From a virus: 40,634 nt of DNA. The position numbers were made by a program, and so were the translations under genes. Every line of letters begins with the position of its first letter. Within the stretch, counting starts at the first letter, position 1. The DNA lies in IMG/VR virus record IMGVR_UViG_3300005289_000062, positions 1-40,634 of that record. One strand, 5' to 3'. Shown piece by piece: positions 5,840-12,012 of this stretch. Under the pieces are notes generated by a model. It was not told where the DNA came from, did not search any database, and saw only the letters and a list, made by a program, of their open reading frames with translations.

Positions 5840-6630
5840 CCACTGAAGCCGCACCCGTCCACTTGAGCAAGTCACAGCTCGGAACACTTTCAACGTGCGC
5901 CCTTCAATACCAACGGAAGTACATTTTCAAGGAACGCGGCGAACCGATGCCCGCGAAGGTCGGCGCTGGAGTCGGGATGCACGCCGCCTTCGCACGGTAC
6001 TTCAACTGCAAGCGCATGGGTCAGACGCTCCCGACCGTCCTCGATATGCTCGCCGTTGCCGATGCCGAGTGGCGCGAGTTCGGCGAGAAGCAGGGCGGTC
6101 TCAGATGGGAAGATCCACCGAACGACGAACAGAACCTCAAGGCAGATCTGCTCCAAGCCATCACCGCCTTTGATTCCAAGGTCGGACCCCTCATCAAGCC
6201 GTGGGGCGTCGAAGTCCCCGCCAAGATCACGCTCAAGTATCCCGACCTCGAGCAGCCCGTCGAAAGTTACATCGACCTCGTGGGCGACGACGAACAGCAC
6301 ACGATCTACGATTGGAAATTCAGCCAACGGTATACTGAGCGAGTCGAGGCGGGGAACGATCATGTCTTGTACTCGTTGTGGGCCAGCGAGAAGTTCGGCA
6401 TCCCGAACACCCCGTTCAAGACGGTCCAGTTCGTGAGATACAAGAAGGGGCTCGAGATCAGAGGACTCGAGGATGACCAGGCGTTCCTCGTGACTCCCGC
6501 AGATCGTGAGTGGCACTTGAAGCACGTCGTCTACGAAGCCATCCGACTCAAGAACGCGGGGATCTACATGGCGAACGTCGCCAACTGCAATTGGTGTGCT
6601 TTTAAAAGCACCTGTCGCCCGACCGTGTGA
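5836..6630 (+). CDS. Cas4/RecB-like PD-(D/E)XK nuclease with Fe-S cluster cysteines
   Basis: 264 residues, ATG 5836. This family resects double-stranded DNA ends and in phages usually accompanies a Bet/RecT annealing protein. Visible features: an N-terminal LSKSQLGTLSTCALQYQRKY with the first cluster cysteine, VGMHAAFARYF (the GxxxH region), the active-site series YIDLVGDDE and IYDWKFSQ (D ... D-x-K), and a C-terminal C-x2-C-x5-C (CNWCAFKSTC) that would complete a 4Fe-4S site. The layout matches RecB-nuclease/Cas4-type proteins. Its stop is at 6628-6630, directly inside the promoter-like GTGATATAAT of the RNA element that follows. Confidence 0.85.
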   Translation: MTTEAAPVHLSKSQLGTLSTCALQYQRKYIFKERGEPMPAKVGAGVGMHAAFARYFNCKRMGQTLPTVLDMLAVADAEWREFGEKQGGLRWEDPPNDEQNLKADLLQAITAFDSKVGPLIKPWGVEVPAKITLKYPDLEQPVESYIDLVGDDEQHTIYDWKFSQRYTERVEAGNDHVLYSLWASEKFGIPNTPFKTVQFVRYKKGLEIRGLEDDQAFLVTPADREWHLKHVVYEAIRLKNAGIYMANVANCNWCAFKSTCRPTV

Positions 6631-6737
6631 TATAATGACCGTGGATGCAGCGGCAGAAACTTCTCGAACCCCGTTCGGACAGTCTCTAGTCGTCGCTGCA
6701 TCCACGGTCACGTCTAAGGGACTTTCGAGCGGGGCTC
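6627..6737 (+). ncRNA. Candidate pseudoknotted leader RNA, copy 1, with extended -10 promoter
   Basis: TGATATAAT (6628-6636) is a perfect -10 with a TGn extension, so transcripts would start near 6643. Arm A (6636-6652, TGACCGTGGATGCAGCG) is perfectly complementary to A' (6694-6710). Inside that loop, B (6666-6679) pairs with B' (6724-6737) downstream of A', with one mismatch and two G-U pairs: an H-type pseudoknot. B' touches the AGGGAG ribosome-binding site (6738-6743) of the HNH gene, so folding could control its translation. B (CGAAC-CCC-GTTCG) and B' (GAGC-GGG-GCTC) can also form small hairpins with complementary loops. Copy 2 lies at 10680-10776. No known RNA family is recognised. Confidence 0.6.
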
Positions 6738-6751
6738 AGGGAGCTTCAGCT

Positions 6752-7267
6752 ATGGGTCACATCTTGATTCCTCTGACCCAAGGTAAGTTCGCCACGATAG
6801 ACGCCGTTGACTACGAGCTGGTATCACCGATCAAGTGGTGCGCTCATTACCAGCCAAGCAAGAACTCCGAGCGTTGGTACGCGGTCAGCGGAACCACAGC
6901 CCAGAAGATGCACCGTCTTATCATGGGAGCAAAGGCTAACGAACCCATAGACCACATCGACGGAGACGGCTTAAACAACAAACGCTCTAATCTGCGAATC
7001 GCCACCGGATCAATCAACCAACGGAACCAAAGAAAGACGAGAGGCACGTCAAGATATATGGGCGTCAGCCATCGCGGGAACAACAACCGTGGGAAACCGT
7101 ATAAGAAATCTCCTTGGACAGCGATGCTGAAAACCGATGGCCCACAAAGGTACTTAGGCGTCTTTGCTACCGAGGAAGATGCTGCCCTGGCGTGGAACCA
7201 AGCTGTCTTGAAATCACGCGGACCAACGGCCCGCCTTAACGTGATTGCTCAAAGGCCAAGTCTCTAG
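6752..7267 (+). CDS. HNH homing endonuclease with AP2 DNA-binding domain
   Basis: 171 residues. Start ATG 6752 is 8 bases after AGGGAG; the frame is open upstream through the structured leader, but that part looks non-coding. Residues about 50-100 carry an HNH_3-type site (MHRLIMGAK, IDHIDGDGLNNKRSNLRIAT, NQRN), and residues about 105-165 an AP2-type domain (SRYMGVSHR ... WTAMLK ... RYLGVFATEEDAALAWNQAV). Such free-standing endonucleases cut related genomes lacking them and spread by repair. It interrupts the otherwise continuous recombination/replication gene chain, consistent with insertion. Confidence 0.92.
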   Translation: MGHILIPLTQGKFATIDAVDYELVSPIKWCAHYQPSKNSERWYAVSGTTAQKMHRLIMGAKANEPIDHIDGDGLNNKRSNLRIATGSINQRNQRKTRGTSRYMGVSHRGNNNRGKPYKKSPWTAMLKTDGPQRYLGVFATEEDAALAWNQAVLKSRGPTARLNVIAQRPSL

Positions 7268-7275
7268 GAGTTCTT

Positions 7276-7320
7276 ATGCCCCCTAACCCCCACCTCGTCA
7301 GCCGGGAGAAGTGCAAGTGA
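7276..7320 (+). CDS. Possible 14-residue micro-ORF
   Basis: ATG 7276 sits 5 bases after AGGAG (formed with the stop of the HNH gene) and encodes MPPNPHLVSREKCK before TGA at 7318-7320. The ribosome-binding site is better than that of many real genes here. It might be a leader peptide for the gene at 7339 or the remnant of a gene disrupted by the HNH insertion. Support is only the initiation site. Confidence 0.3.
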   Translation: MPPNPHLVSREKCK

Positions 7321-7338
7321 AACTAGATTGGAGGAATG

Positions 7339-7875
7339 ATGAACCTTGTGACCTTGGAAATGACGCCTAGGAACGCCCGCACGGAAGCCGAGAGGTACGC
7401 GAAGTGTGAAAACCTCACACCTCAAGACAAGCACATCCTTGAAGCCTATCGGTCCATCGCCCACGGCGGAAAGATCATAGCCTTGGGTGAGACTCTACGA
7501 AAGGCTGGCCTGAACGAGAACGGCACGCCGAAGCTGGCCATCTGCCGGGCGGACGCAAAGGAAGTCACGCTCACGTTCTACATGGACGGCATGGAGTTCA
7601 CGGGCGATGACGTCGGGTATTGGCACATGAGAAAGGTTAAGACTGAGAACTTCACAAAGTGGAATAGCAGAGAACACATCTCCGCGCGGCTTCCCTATGT
7701 GCCACCGTACATCCGCGTCGGGAACATGAGCGACTACTTCATCCTCTGGGAAGTGAAGTGGAAATCCAAGCCGCCCCCGAGCGATCCGTTCCTACTCAAG
7801 AGGCTCGACGACAACTTGTTCCGCGTGGTTTCGGCGTGGGACATCACGCCCATTGAAGCGGCGGCACTTCTATGA
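7339..7875 (+). CDS. Hypothetical protein
   Basis: 178 residues. GGAGG (7330-7334) precedes two adjacent ATGs (7336, 7339); the second has the better spacing. The protein is mixed alpha/beta with no recognisable motif: an N-terminal helical part (EAERYAKCENLTPQDKHILEAYRS) and a C-terminal part with many aromatic residues (YVPPYIRVGNMSDYFILWEVKW). It starts the array of small genes that runs to 10675, coupled by ATGA to the next. Confidence 0.65.
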   Translation: MNLVTLEMTPRNARTEAERYAKCENLTPQDKHILEAYRSIAHGGKIIALGETLRKAGLNENGTPKLAICRADAKEVTLTFYMDGMEFTGDDVGYWHMRKVKTENFTKWNSREHISARLPYVPPYIRVGNMSDYFILWEVKWKSKPPPSDPFLLKRLDDNLFRVVSAWDITPIEAAALL

Positions 7876-8102
7876 CCCCCAAGGAGCCCCAAGTGAAAAA
7901 GACGGCGGTGGAGAAGTGGTGCAGGTGCGGGCACAAGAGAGGCCATCACGCTCAAGGCGACTTCTCAAGTGCGTGTTGGGTCTACATGGATACGCGGGGA
8001 AAGAAGAACTACAGCTACGCCAAGCACGGCGTTGCGACTAGATGCAAGTGCAGGAGCTTCCGCCCCCTCGCGTTGAAGCCGCCGACGAGGAGAGGAAAAT
8101 GA
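7872..8102 (+). CDS. Small Cys/His-rich basic protein
   Basis: 76 residues, ATG 7872 overlapping the previous stop. CRCGHKRGHH at residues 17-26, a single Cys, and a C-x-C pair (TRCKCRSF) later give a likely zinc site. The protein is strongly basic, which fits nucleic-acid binding. The C-x-C motif also occurs in the small proteins at 8830 and 8967. Function unknown. Confidence 0.65.
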   Translation: MTPKEPQVKKTAVEKWCRCGHKRGHHAQGDFSSACWVYMDTRGKKNYSYAKHGVATRCKCRSFRPLALKPPTRRGK

Positions 8103-8323
8103 GCAGGGCGACGATGATCTGTCACGCAATCCTGTGCCTCTGGCTTTTCACTTCGCCATTCATTGACGCTGAATGGTGGATCGTGGCGGTCGCAATTGCG
8201 GGCGTGGCCTTGTTCTCAATGGACCTGATCCGCGAGCAACGTGAGGCTAAGTTTCGCGCTGAATGGGAGCGCAAGTTCGCCGCCCTCGCCGCCCAGCACG
8301 GGAAGGAGAAACGCCGTGAGTGA
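8099..8323 (+). CDS. Small membrane protein
   Basis: 74 residues, ATG 8099 after AGAGGAAA and overlapping the previous stop. Two hydrophobic stretches (ICHAILCLWLFTSPFI and WWIVAVAIAGVALFSM) separated by a short polar turn predict a membrane hairpin, followed by a charged helical tail (REQREAKFRAEWERKF). Such early small membrane proteins can act in host takeover or exclusion; nothing specific is visible. Confidence 0.65.
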   Translation: MSRATMICHAILCLWLFTSPFIDAEWWIVAVAIAGVALFSMDLIREQREAKFRAEWERKFAALAAQHGKEKRRE

Positions 8324-8543
8324 CTACCCGAGGGTGAAACAGCCGTGGTGCCGCGTTCGCACTCAAAAGCACAAATGGGAGTTCGTCGGCGTTGATGGGT
8401 TTCAGAAACGGGCGGCACCCGGAGACAAGAGGCCGCGTGGATTCTACGTCACGTTCGGCTGTCAGCGTTGCGGCGCAACTGTTTCGCATGAGTTCTTTCC
8501 GAATGATGCAGAGGCAGAATTGACAGTGGAGTGCAAACCATGA
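8316..8543 (+). CDS. Small hypothetical protein with one CxxC
   Basis: 75 residues, GTG 8316 after GGAAGGAG, overlapping the upstream gene by 8 bases. It contains a single CQRC pair and is rich in aromatic and basic residues (WCRVRTQKHKWEFVG). No family recognised. Its stop overlaps the next ATG. Confidence 0.6.
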   Translation: MSDYPRVKQPWCRVRTQKHKWEFVGVDGFQKRAAPGDKRPRGFYVTFGCQRCGATVSHEFFPNDAEAELTVECKP

Positions 8544-8833
8544 CCACCGAGCGCGAGAAGGAGATCAGGGAGAGGGTCAAGAGGGCTGTAGATGCCCCGC
8601 ATGGCTATCGACAAATGCATTCTCACGCCCTCGGGGACTTGGAATGGTGCCTCGAAACCATCGCCGCGCTGAAGGCCGAGATCGAGGCGGCGGAGAAGCG
8701 GGGGACGAAGCACGGGCTCGAGGACGCCATTCACATCATCCAAGGCGGGAGCTTCCTGACCGCCGATTCACCCGAGCGCAAGTGGGCGAACGCCGTCGAG
8801 AAGCTGATCCGAAAGGAGATTGAGAAGCTATGA
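8540..8833 (+). CDS. Small helical hypothetical protein
   Basis: 97 residues, ATG 8540 overlapping the previous stop (ATGA). Charged helical sequence throughout (EREKEIRERVKRAVDA ... CLETIAALKAEIEAAEKRG) suggests a coiled coil. The RMHSHALGDLEWCLE-like centre resembles small phage proteins annotated as hypothetical. The downstream start overlaps its stop. Confidence 0.65.
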   Translation: MTTEREKEIRERVKRAVDAPHGYRQMHSHALGDLEWCLETIAALKAEIEAAEKRGTKHGLEDAIHIIQGGSFLTADSPERKWANAVEKLIRKEIEKL

Positions 8834-8970
8834 CTCGCACCCTAGAGCAGATCGTGGAGGAGAACGACGCAGAGCATTGTCACGAGAAGGACTGGGGTTG
8901 CGAATGGCCGAAGGCGTGTGAATGCACCTGCGAGGATTGCGAGGAAGCTATGGCTGGAGGTAACAAGTGA
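8830..8970 (+). CDS. Cys-rich mini-protein (46 aa)
   Basis: ATG 8830 overlaps the preceding stop. The 46 residues are acidic and contain HCH, a single Cys, then C-x-C-x-C-x2-C (CECTCEDC). The following gene encodes a similarly built protein with the same ending, so the two are probably tandem paralogs or at least share a metal-binding fold. The cysteine spacing would suit one zinc or a small cluster. Continuous stop-start overlaps on both sides support that it is a real gene. Confidence 0.6.
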   Translation: MTRTLEQIVEENDAEHCHEKDWGCEWPKACECTCEDCEEAMAGGNK

Positions 8971-9122
8971 CCCGCCCTCCTCGTCGCACGAAGGCGAAGG
9001 CGGTGAAGGCGAGCCACTGTCACGACGGCTTCAACTGCTTCACTGACAAGCGGTACAAGTGCGGATGCTACTGCGATGGGTGCAAGGCACTCCGCGAACT
9101 GCCCGCACGGAGGCGCAGGTGA
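8967..9122 (+). CDS. Cys-rich mini-protein (51 aa), paralog of the upstream one
   Basis: GTG 8967 overlaps the previous TGA. A basic N-terminus (RRTKAKAVKA) is followed by HCHDGFNC and C-x-C-x-C-x2-C (CGCYCDGC), the same pattern as in the 46-residue neighbour, which however is acidic. The opposite charge with a common Cys/His frame is notable. Function unknown. Confidence 0.6.
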   Translation: MTRPPRRTKAKAVKASHCHDGFNCFTDKRYKCGCYCDGCKALRELPARRRR

Positions 9123-9286
9123 AGTGCAAATCCAAGATGTCGCATTACCTCACAGACACCTTTTGGCGGTGTGTCAGAGTCGCGGGTCATCGCGGGATGT
9201 GCCGAGGCTCGTGGGGAAGGCATCCGTACCGCTGGTTCTATGTGAAGCCCGCGCGTAAGCCGGGCGAGAGGGGGAGGGGCAAGTGA
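9119..9286 (+). CDS. Small basic hypothetical protein (55 aa)
   Basis: GTG 9119 overlaps the previous stop and follows GGAGG by 5 bases. The protein has three Cys (residues 3, 18 and 28), HRG and a WRC...C pattern and a strongly basic, Arg/Gly/Lys-rich C-terminus. It may bind nucleic acid. No family recognised. The stop overlaps the next GTG. Confidence 0.6.
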   Translation: MKCKSKMSHYLTDTFWRCVRVAGHRGMCRGSWGRHPYRWFYVKPARKPGERGRGK

Positions 9287-9630
9287 CAGACGTAGTGGTG
9301 ACGGTCCCGAAAGGGATGTGGGAGGATTGGATCGACGAGGGCGACCTTCCCGGCGATCCTCCGACCGGCGAAACGTGGGGCTTCTTCACTTGGGGCGCAC
9401 GGCCAAAGATCGAAGTCGGCGAACGGGTCTACGTCGTCGCGCACGGAAAGCTCAGAGGTTACGCGCCGCTCACAAAGCTGGAAGTCAACGGCGGCAACAT
9501 CGCGTTCGGTCGTGGGGCGGGCGCGGTAGCCGTCACGATTCCCGAGCCCATCCGAGGCTTCCGAGGCTGGCGATACCGCTGGTGGAGCCTTGACCTTGAA
9601 CACCCATTCGCAGATTGGAGAACGCCATGA
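9283..9630 (+). CDS. Hypothetical protein, possibly PUA/ASCH-like
   Basis: 115 residues, GTG 9283. The start VVVTVPKGMWEDWIDEGDLPG, the central beta region with KIEVGERVYVVAHGKLRGYAPL, and the aromatic end GFRGWRYRWW resemble small beta-barrel domains of the PUA/ASCH type, which bind RNA or modified bases. This is a fold-level impression only. It is in the middle of the tiny-gene array and coupled on both sides. Confidence 0.6.
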   Translation: MTDVVVTVPKGMWEDWIDEGDLPGDPPTGETWGFFTWGARPKIEVGERVYVVAHGKLRGYAPLTKLEVNGGNIAFGRGAGAVAVTIPEPIRGFRGWRYRWWSLDLEHPFADWRTP

Positions 9631-9995
9631 CCGATCCAGCCCCCGCCCATCGGCAGGAGAGCCTTGACGAGAAGATGGTCGAGGAGGCGCGAGAAGCGTA
9701 CTTCGACGGTGGAGGTTCAGCCCATGAGTACGACGCTGAAACGCCGATCTGCACTAATGGCTTCCGCGCCGCCCTTCTAGTCGCCGTGAAAGCGACGAGA
9801 GCGGAGTGCGCGAAGGCCGTGGACGACGAGCCCGAATTGAACGACGAGCCGCCACCTGAGATGAAGGAAGAATTGAAGAAGTGCTTCCCTGATTTCACGC
9901 AGTACGACTTCGACACCTTGGTTGGAATCCTACGGCTCACGGTCAAATTGACGAAGGACGAAATCCGAAAGCGAATCGAGAGGGCGCATGATTGA
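9627..9995 (+). CDS. Hypothetical acidic protein
   Basis: 122 residues, ATG 9627 after TTGGAGAA, overlapping the previous stop. Acidic and helical (DEKMVEEAREAYFDGGG ... FRAALLVAVKATRAECAKAV), with an ELNDEPPPEMKEEL linker. The pattern of a short helix followed by a 'x-x-F-R-A-A-L' helix is common among small phage proteins of unknown role. Overlaps the next start by eight bases. Confidence 0.65.
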   Translation: MTDPAPAHRQESLDEKMVEEAREAYFDGGGSAHEYDAETPICTNGFRAALLVAVKATRAECAKAVDDEPELNDEPPPEMKEELKKCFPDFTQYDFDTLVGILRLTVKLTKDEIRKRIERAHD

Positions 9996-10143
9996 GTATT
10001 GCGGGCGATGTTTCGGGACTCAGTTTGAATCTATCGCCTTCCCTTACGGGACCGCGGCGATAGTGAAGTGCTGGTGTCTCGGGTGCGGATACTTCTTTGT
10101 GTATGTCATTGAGACCGCAACGGATTCTACTTGGTCGAGGTAG
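9988..10143 (+). CDS. Small zinc-ribbon protein (51 aa)
   Basis: ATG 9988 lies inside the end of the previous gene. CGRC at residues 5-8 and CLGC at residues 30-33 form a clean two-knuckle zinc ribbon, with beta-type sequence between (FPYGTAAIVKCW) and after it (YFFVYVIE). No further motif. Nucleic-acid or protein binding is likely. Confidence 0.65.
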   Translation: MIEYCGRCFGTQFESIAFPYGTAAIVKCWCLGCGYFFVYVIETATDSTWSR

Positions 10144-10181
10144 CCCCCTGACCATCGCAAGCGGGAGGCGAAGGAGGAAGG

Positions 10182-10343
10182 ATGAGCTTTGACCATGTGT
10201 GGCACTGGAAGGTGAGGCTTCCGGGCCGCAAGGGGCAGAAGTGCGCCGTCTTGTGGAGATTCAAACGCATGAACTCGGTGCTGATCCAGTTTGAGGACGG
10301 GGCGAAGTATGTCACCAGCAGATACGCCGTGAGGAAAATATGA
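10182..10343 (+). CDS. Small conserved basic beta protein (53 aa)
   Basis: ATG 10182 follows a very strong AAGGAGGAAGG box. WKVRLPGRKGQKCAVLWR and MNSVLIQFEDGAKYVTSRYAVRK match a small family of phage and bacterial proteins I recall as hypothetical, with an SH3-like five-strand pattern. Probably a nucleic-acid-associated small barrel; unproven. Its stop overlaps the next ATG. Confidence 0.7.
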   Translation: MSFDHVWHWKVRLPGRKGQKCAVLWRFKRMNSVLIQFEDGAKYVTSRYAVRKI

Positions 10344-10675
10344 GCATCAACGATGGAGCATCCAGTGAGATCGGGTCACTTCAAGACAGGCTTCATTGTG
10401 TCGAGATCGTCCGCGATGACTTCAAGGCCAGATGGGAAGCGTCCATCAAGGACTGCCTCTCCCTCCGCGCCCGGCTGGAGAAGGCGGAGAGGGTGGTGGA
10501 GGCGGCGAGGGAAACGCGAGACTTGCTGCTCAAAAACTGGAGCGACAATCTTAATTGGCGCAAGGGCCAAGAGCATACCTACTTGGGGCAAATGGACATC
10601 TTGCTTGAATCGGCTCTCGCCGCGCTGGACGCGCAGGGGGAGGCTTCACAACCTGGACCGGATGTGGTAAGATAG
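10340..10675 (+). CDS. Hypothetical coiled-coil protein
   Basis: 111 residues, ATG 10340 overlapping the previous stop. Heptad-like helices (LRARLEKAERVVEAARETRDLLL) predict a coiled coil. This is the last gene of the small-gene array. The end of the gene overlaps the promoter-like elements at 10645-10673 for the RNA element that follows. Confidence 0.65.
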   Translation: MSINDGASSEIGSLQDRLHCVEIVRDDFKARWEASIKDCLSLRARLEKAERVVEAARETRDLLLKNWSDNLNWRKGQEHTYLGQMDILLESALAALDAQGEASQPGPDVVR

Positions 10676-10776
10676 GAATTGTGACGACGCCTGACAGAAC
10701 TTCTCTCCCCCCTGCGTCCGCTGTCCGACCGGGCGGTCGTCACACATCACTCCACTAGGACACGGCGCAGCGGGGA
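10645..10776 (+). ncRNA. Candidate pseudoknotted leader RNA, copy 2, with promoter
   Basis: TTCACA (10645-10650) and TAAGAT (10668-10673), 17 bases apart and with a TGG extension, place the transcription start at about 10680. Arm A (10680-10688, TGTGACGAC) pairs with A' (10736-10744), extendable by GCC/GGC with one bulge. B (10706-10718) in that loop pairs with B' (10764-10776) after A', 13 positions with one mismatch and one G-U. The A-B-A'-B' order, the linker CAGAACTTCTC before B (CAGAAACTTCTC in copy 1) and CTAGGAC before B' (CTAAGGGAC in copy 1) match copy 1, while the stems differ in sequence but keep pairing. The element leads into the gene at 10806, whose GGAG is about 20 bases further on. 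Confidence 0.6.
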
Positions 10777-10805
10777 AAGGCGTTCTTGTAGGACCGGAGA
10801 GTTGA

Positions 10806-11798
10806 ATGGCAGACACCAGCCAGGACGAACTGTTCCTTCTTGGGGCCTGCCTTTCAGACAACAAGAACATCGAGTGGATCGCAAAGGAAGTCTCTGTCGA
10901 GGAGTTCGGCGAGGCCCATCAGCCCATCTTCGATACCATCTGCCGGCTCTGGGTCAAGGCGCCCAAGAACCCCATCACCACGACCAGCATCTACTACACA
11001 GCCGTCACGCTCACCGACCACAAGGATCAGGCCGGCGCGTGGCAAGCACGCTGCCAGCAGGGAGTGAAGCTGTTCGAGTCCAACGGCATCACGATCCAAG
11101 AAGCCGCGGCGCACATCCACGACGGACGCAGACTCGACCGATTCTCAGCACTCCTCGCGGACTTCATCAAACACAAGGACCGCCCGTTTCAGGAAGTCTC
11201 GATCGCCATCTGCCAGGAGATCCTCCGCGTACTCCAACAGGGCGTCCAGTTCCCGAAGTTCAAAGCTCTCCGCAAGACCATGAGTGACCCGCCCGTCTAC
11301 AAGTTGCTCGTCAGCCTCCACGGAGAGGACCGCACCCTACGCATGACTTACGGCCAGCTCGAGAACCCGAAGGCTATCGAGGGACTGATCTTCCAGCACT
11401 TCAACCGATACCCCGACTACAAGCCAGGCGCCGGCCAGTGGAAGCTCATCCTCTCGAGGCTCGGCCAGTTCATCGAGGAGGACGCCATCGATGAGGAGAC
11501 CCCGAATGAGCTCGTGGCAATGGACCGCAAGGAGCTCACCGAGATCATCGAGGAGTACCTCGACAACGCCAAGCGCGTCTCCAAGGCATCAGAAGTGGTT
11601 CCCAGGACTGTCCTTGAAGTTCCGGAGGAAGGCAAGATCGGCCTGAATTTCAGGGATCTGTTCAATTACTGTCGCTCCAAGGGCGTTACCCCAGCAAACA
11701 CAAAACTCGGTCAATCCCTGTCCGATATGGGGTTTAAGAAGTCACGCCTTGGCACCGGAAGGGTCCGCCTATGGTCGAGGACAGACGAACTGGTTTGA
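10806..11798 (+). CDS. Replication protein with DnaB N-terminal-like domain, no helicase motor
   Basis: 330 residues, ATG 10806 after GGAG. Residues about 5-55 (ELFLLGACLSDNKNIEWIAK ... FGEAHQPIFDTICRLW) follow the pattern of the DnaB helicase N-terminal domain (LGALLLD ... F-x-x-xHx-xIFxAIxxL), which binds primase and mediates hexamer contacts. No Walker A or other ATPase motif follows. The rest is helical, and the last 50 residues (FRDLFNYCRSKGVTPANTKLGQ ... RVRLW) look like a small winged-helix seen at the end of phage primase-helicases. It may be a helicase-loading or origin-binding protein; the candidate origin lies immediately downstream. Confidence 0.55.
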   Translation: MADTSQDELFLLGACLSDNKNIEWIAKEVSVEEFGEAHQPIFDTICRLWVKAPKNPITTTSIYYTAVTLTDHKDQAGAWQARCQQGVKLFESNGITIQEAAAHIHDGRRLDRFSALLADFIKHKDRPFQEVSIAICQEILRVLQQGVQFPKFKALRKTMSDPPVYKLLVSLHGEDRTLRMTYGQLENPKAIEGLIFQHFNRYPDYKPGAGQWKLILSRLGQFIEEDAIDEETPNELVAMDRKELTEIIEEYLDNAKRVSKASEVVPRTVLEVPEEGKIGLNFRDLFNYCRSKGVTPANTKLGQSLSDMGFKKSRLGTGRVRLWSRTDELV

Positions 11799-11811
11799 AA
11801 ATCGTATGGTC

Positions 11812-11969
11812 AGCGAAATTTAGCGAAATTTTCAGCTTACATATATATACACCGATGCATAGGACGGACGGACACACGGTTGATCGGTATAGGCGGCTTA
11901 TATAGTCTCGGAAAATTCGTAGTTACCGCCTATAAGGGGGTTGGCCTTTGGTACTGTGTCCGTCCGTCC
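11812..11969 (+). other. Structured AT-rich segment: candidate replication origin
   Basis: The 214-base gap 11799-12012 holds a tandem repeat AGCGAAATTT (11812-11821 and 11822-11831), an ATATATATA tract (11841-11849), and two nested inverted repeats: GGACGGACGGACACA (11862-11876) with TGTGTCCGTCCGTCC (11955-11969), and TATAGGCGG (11888-11896) with CCGCCTATA (11926-11934). The right arm is part of five TCCG units (11959-11978). Iteron-like repeats, an AT tract and dyads next to replication genes suggest an origin; alternatively the long hairpin regulates the HNH gene downstream. No second copy of the pseudoknot motif is found here. Confidence 0.45.
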
Positions 11970-11981
11970 GTCCGTCCGTGG

Positions 11982-11990
11982 TGGTATAGT
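11982..11990 (+). promoter_or_regulatory. Extended -10 promoter for the second HNH gene
   Basis: TGGTATAGT combines a TGn extension with a -10 hexamer one base from consensus. No -35 is seen, as allowed for extended -10 promoters. Transcription would begin near 11997, 16 bases before the HNH start codon. Confidence 0.5.
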
Positions 11991-12012
11991 TAGTCAAGCA
12001 GAAAGGCATAGA

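Noticed and set aside
6630-6752. Group I intron associated with the HNH gene
   Set aside because: The flanking nuclease gene ends in a normal stop with a complete C-terminal Fe-S motif, and no conserved P7/P3 core was seen; the structure fits a leader RNA better.
11959-11978. TCCG repeats as a CRISPR-like or recombination repeat
   Set aside because: Five 4-base units are a simple microsatellite partly explained by the inverted repeat; there are no spacers.
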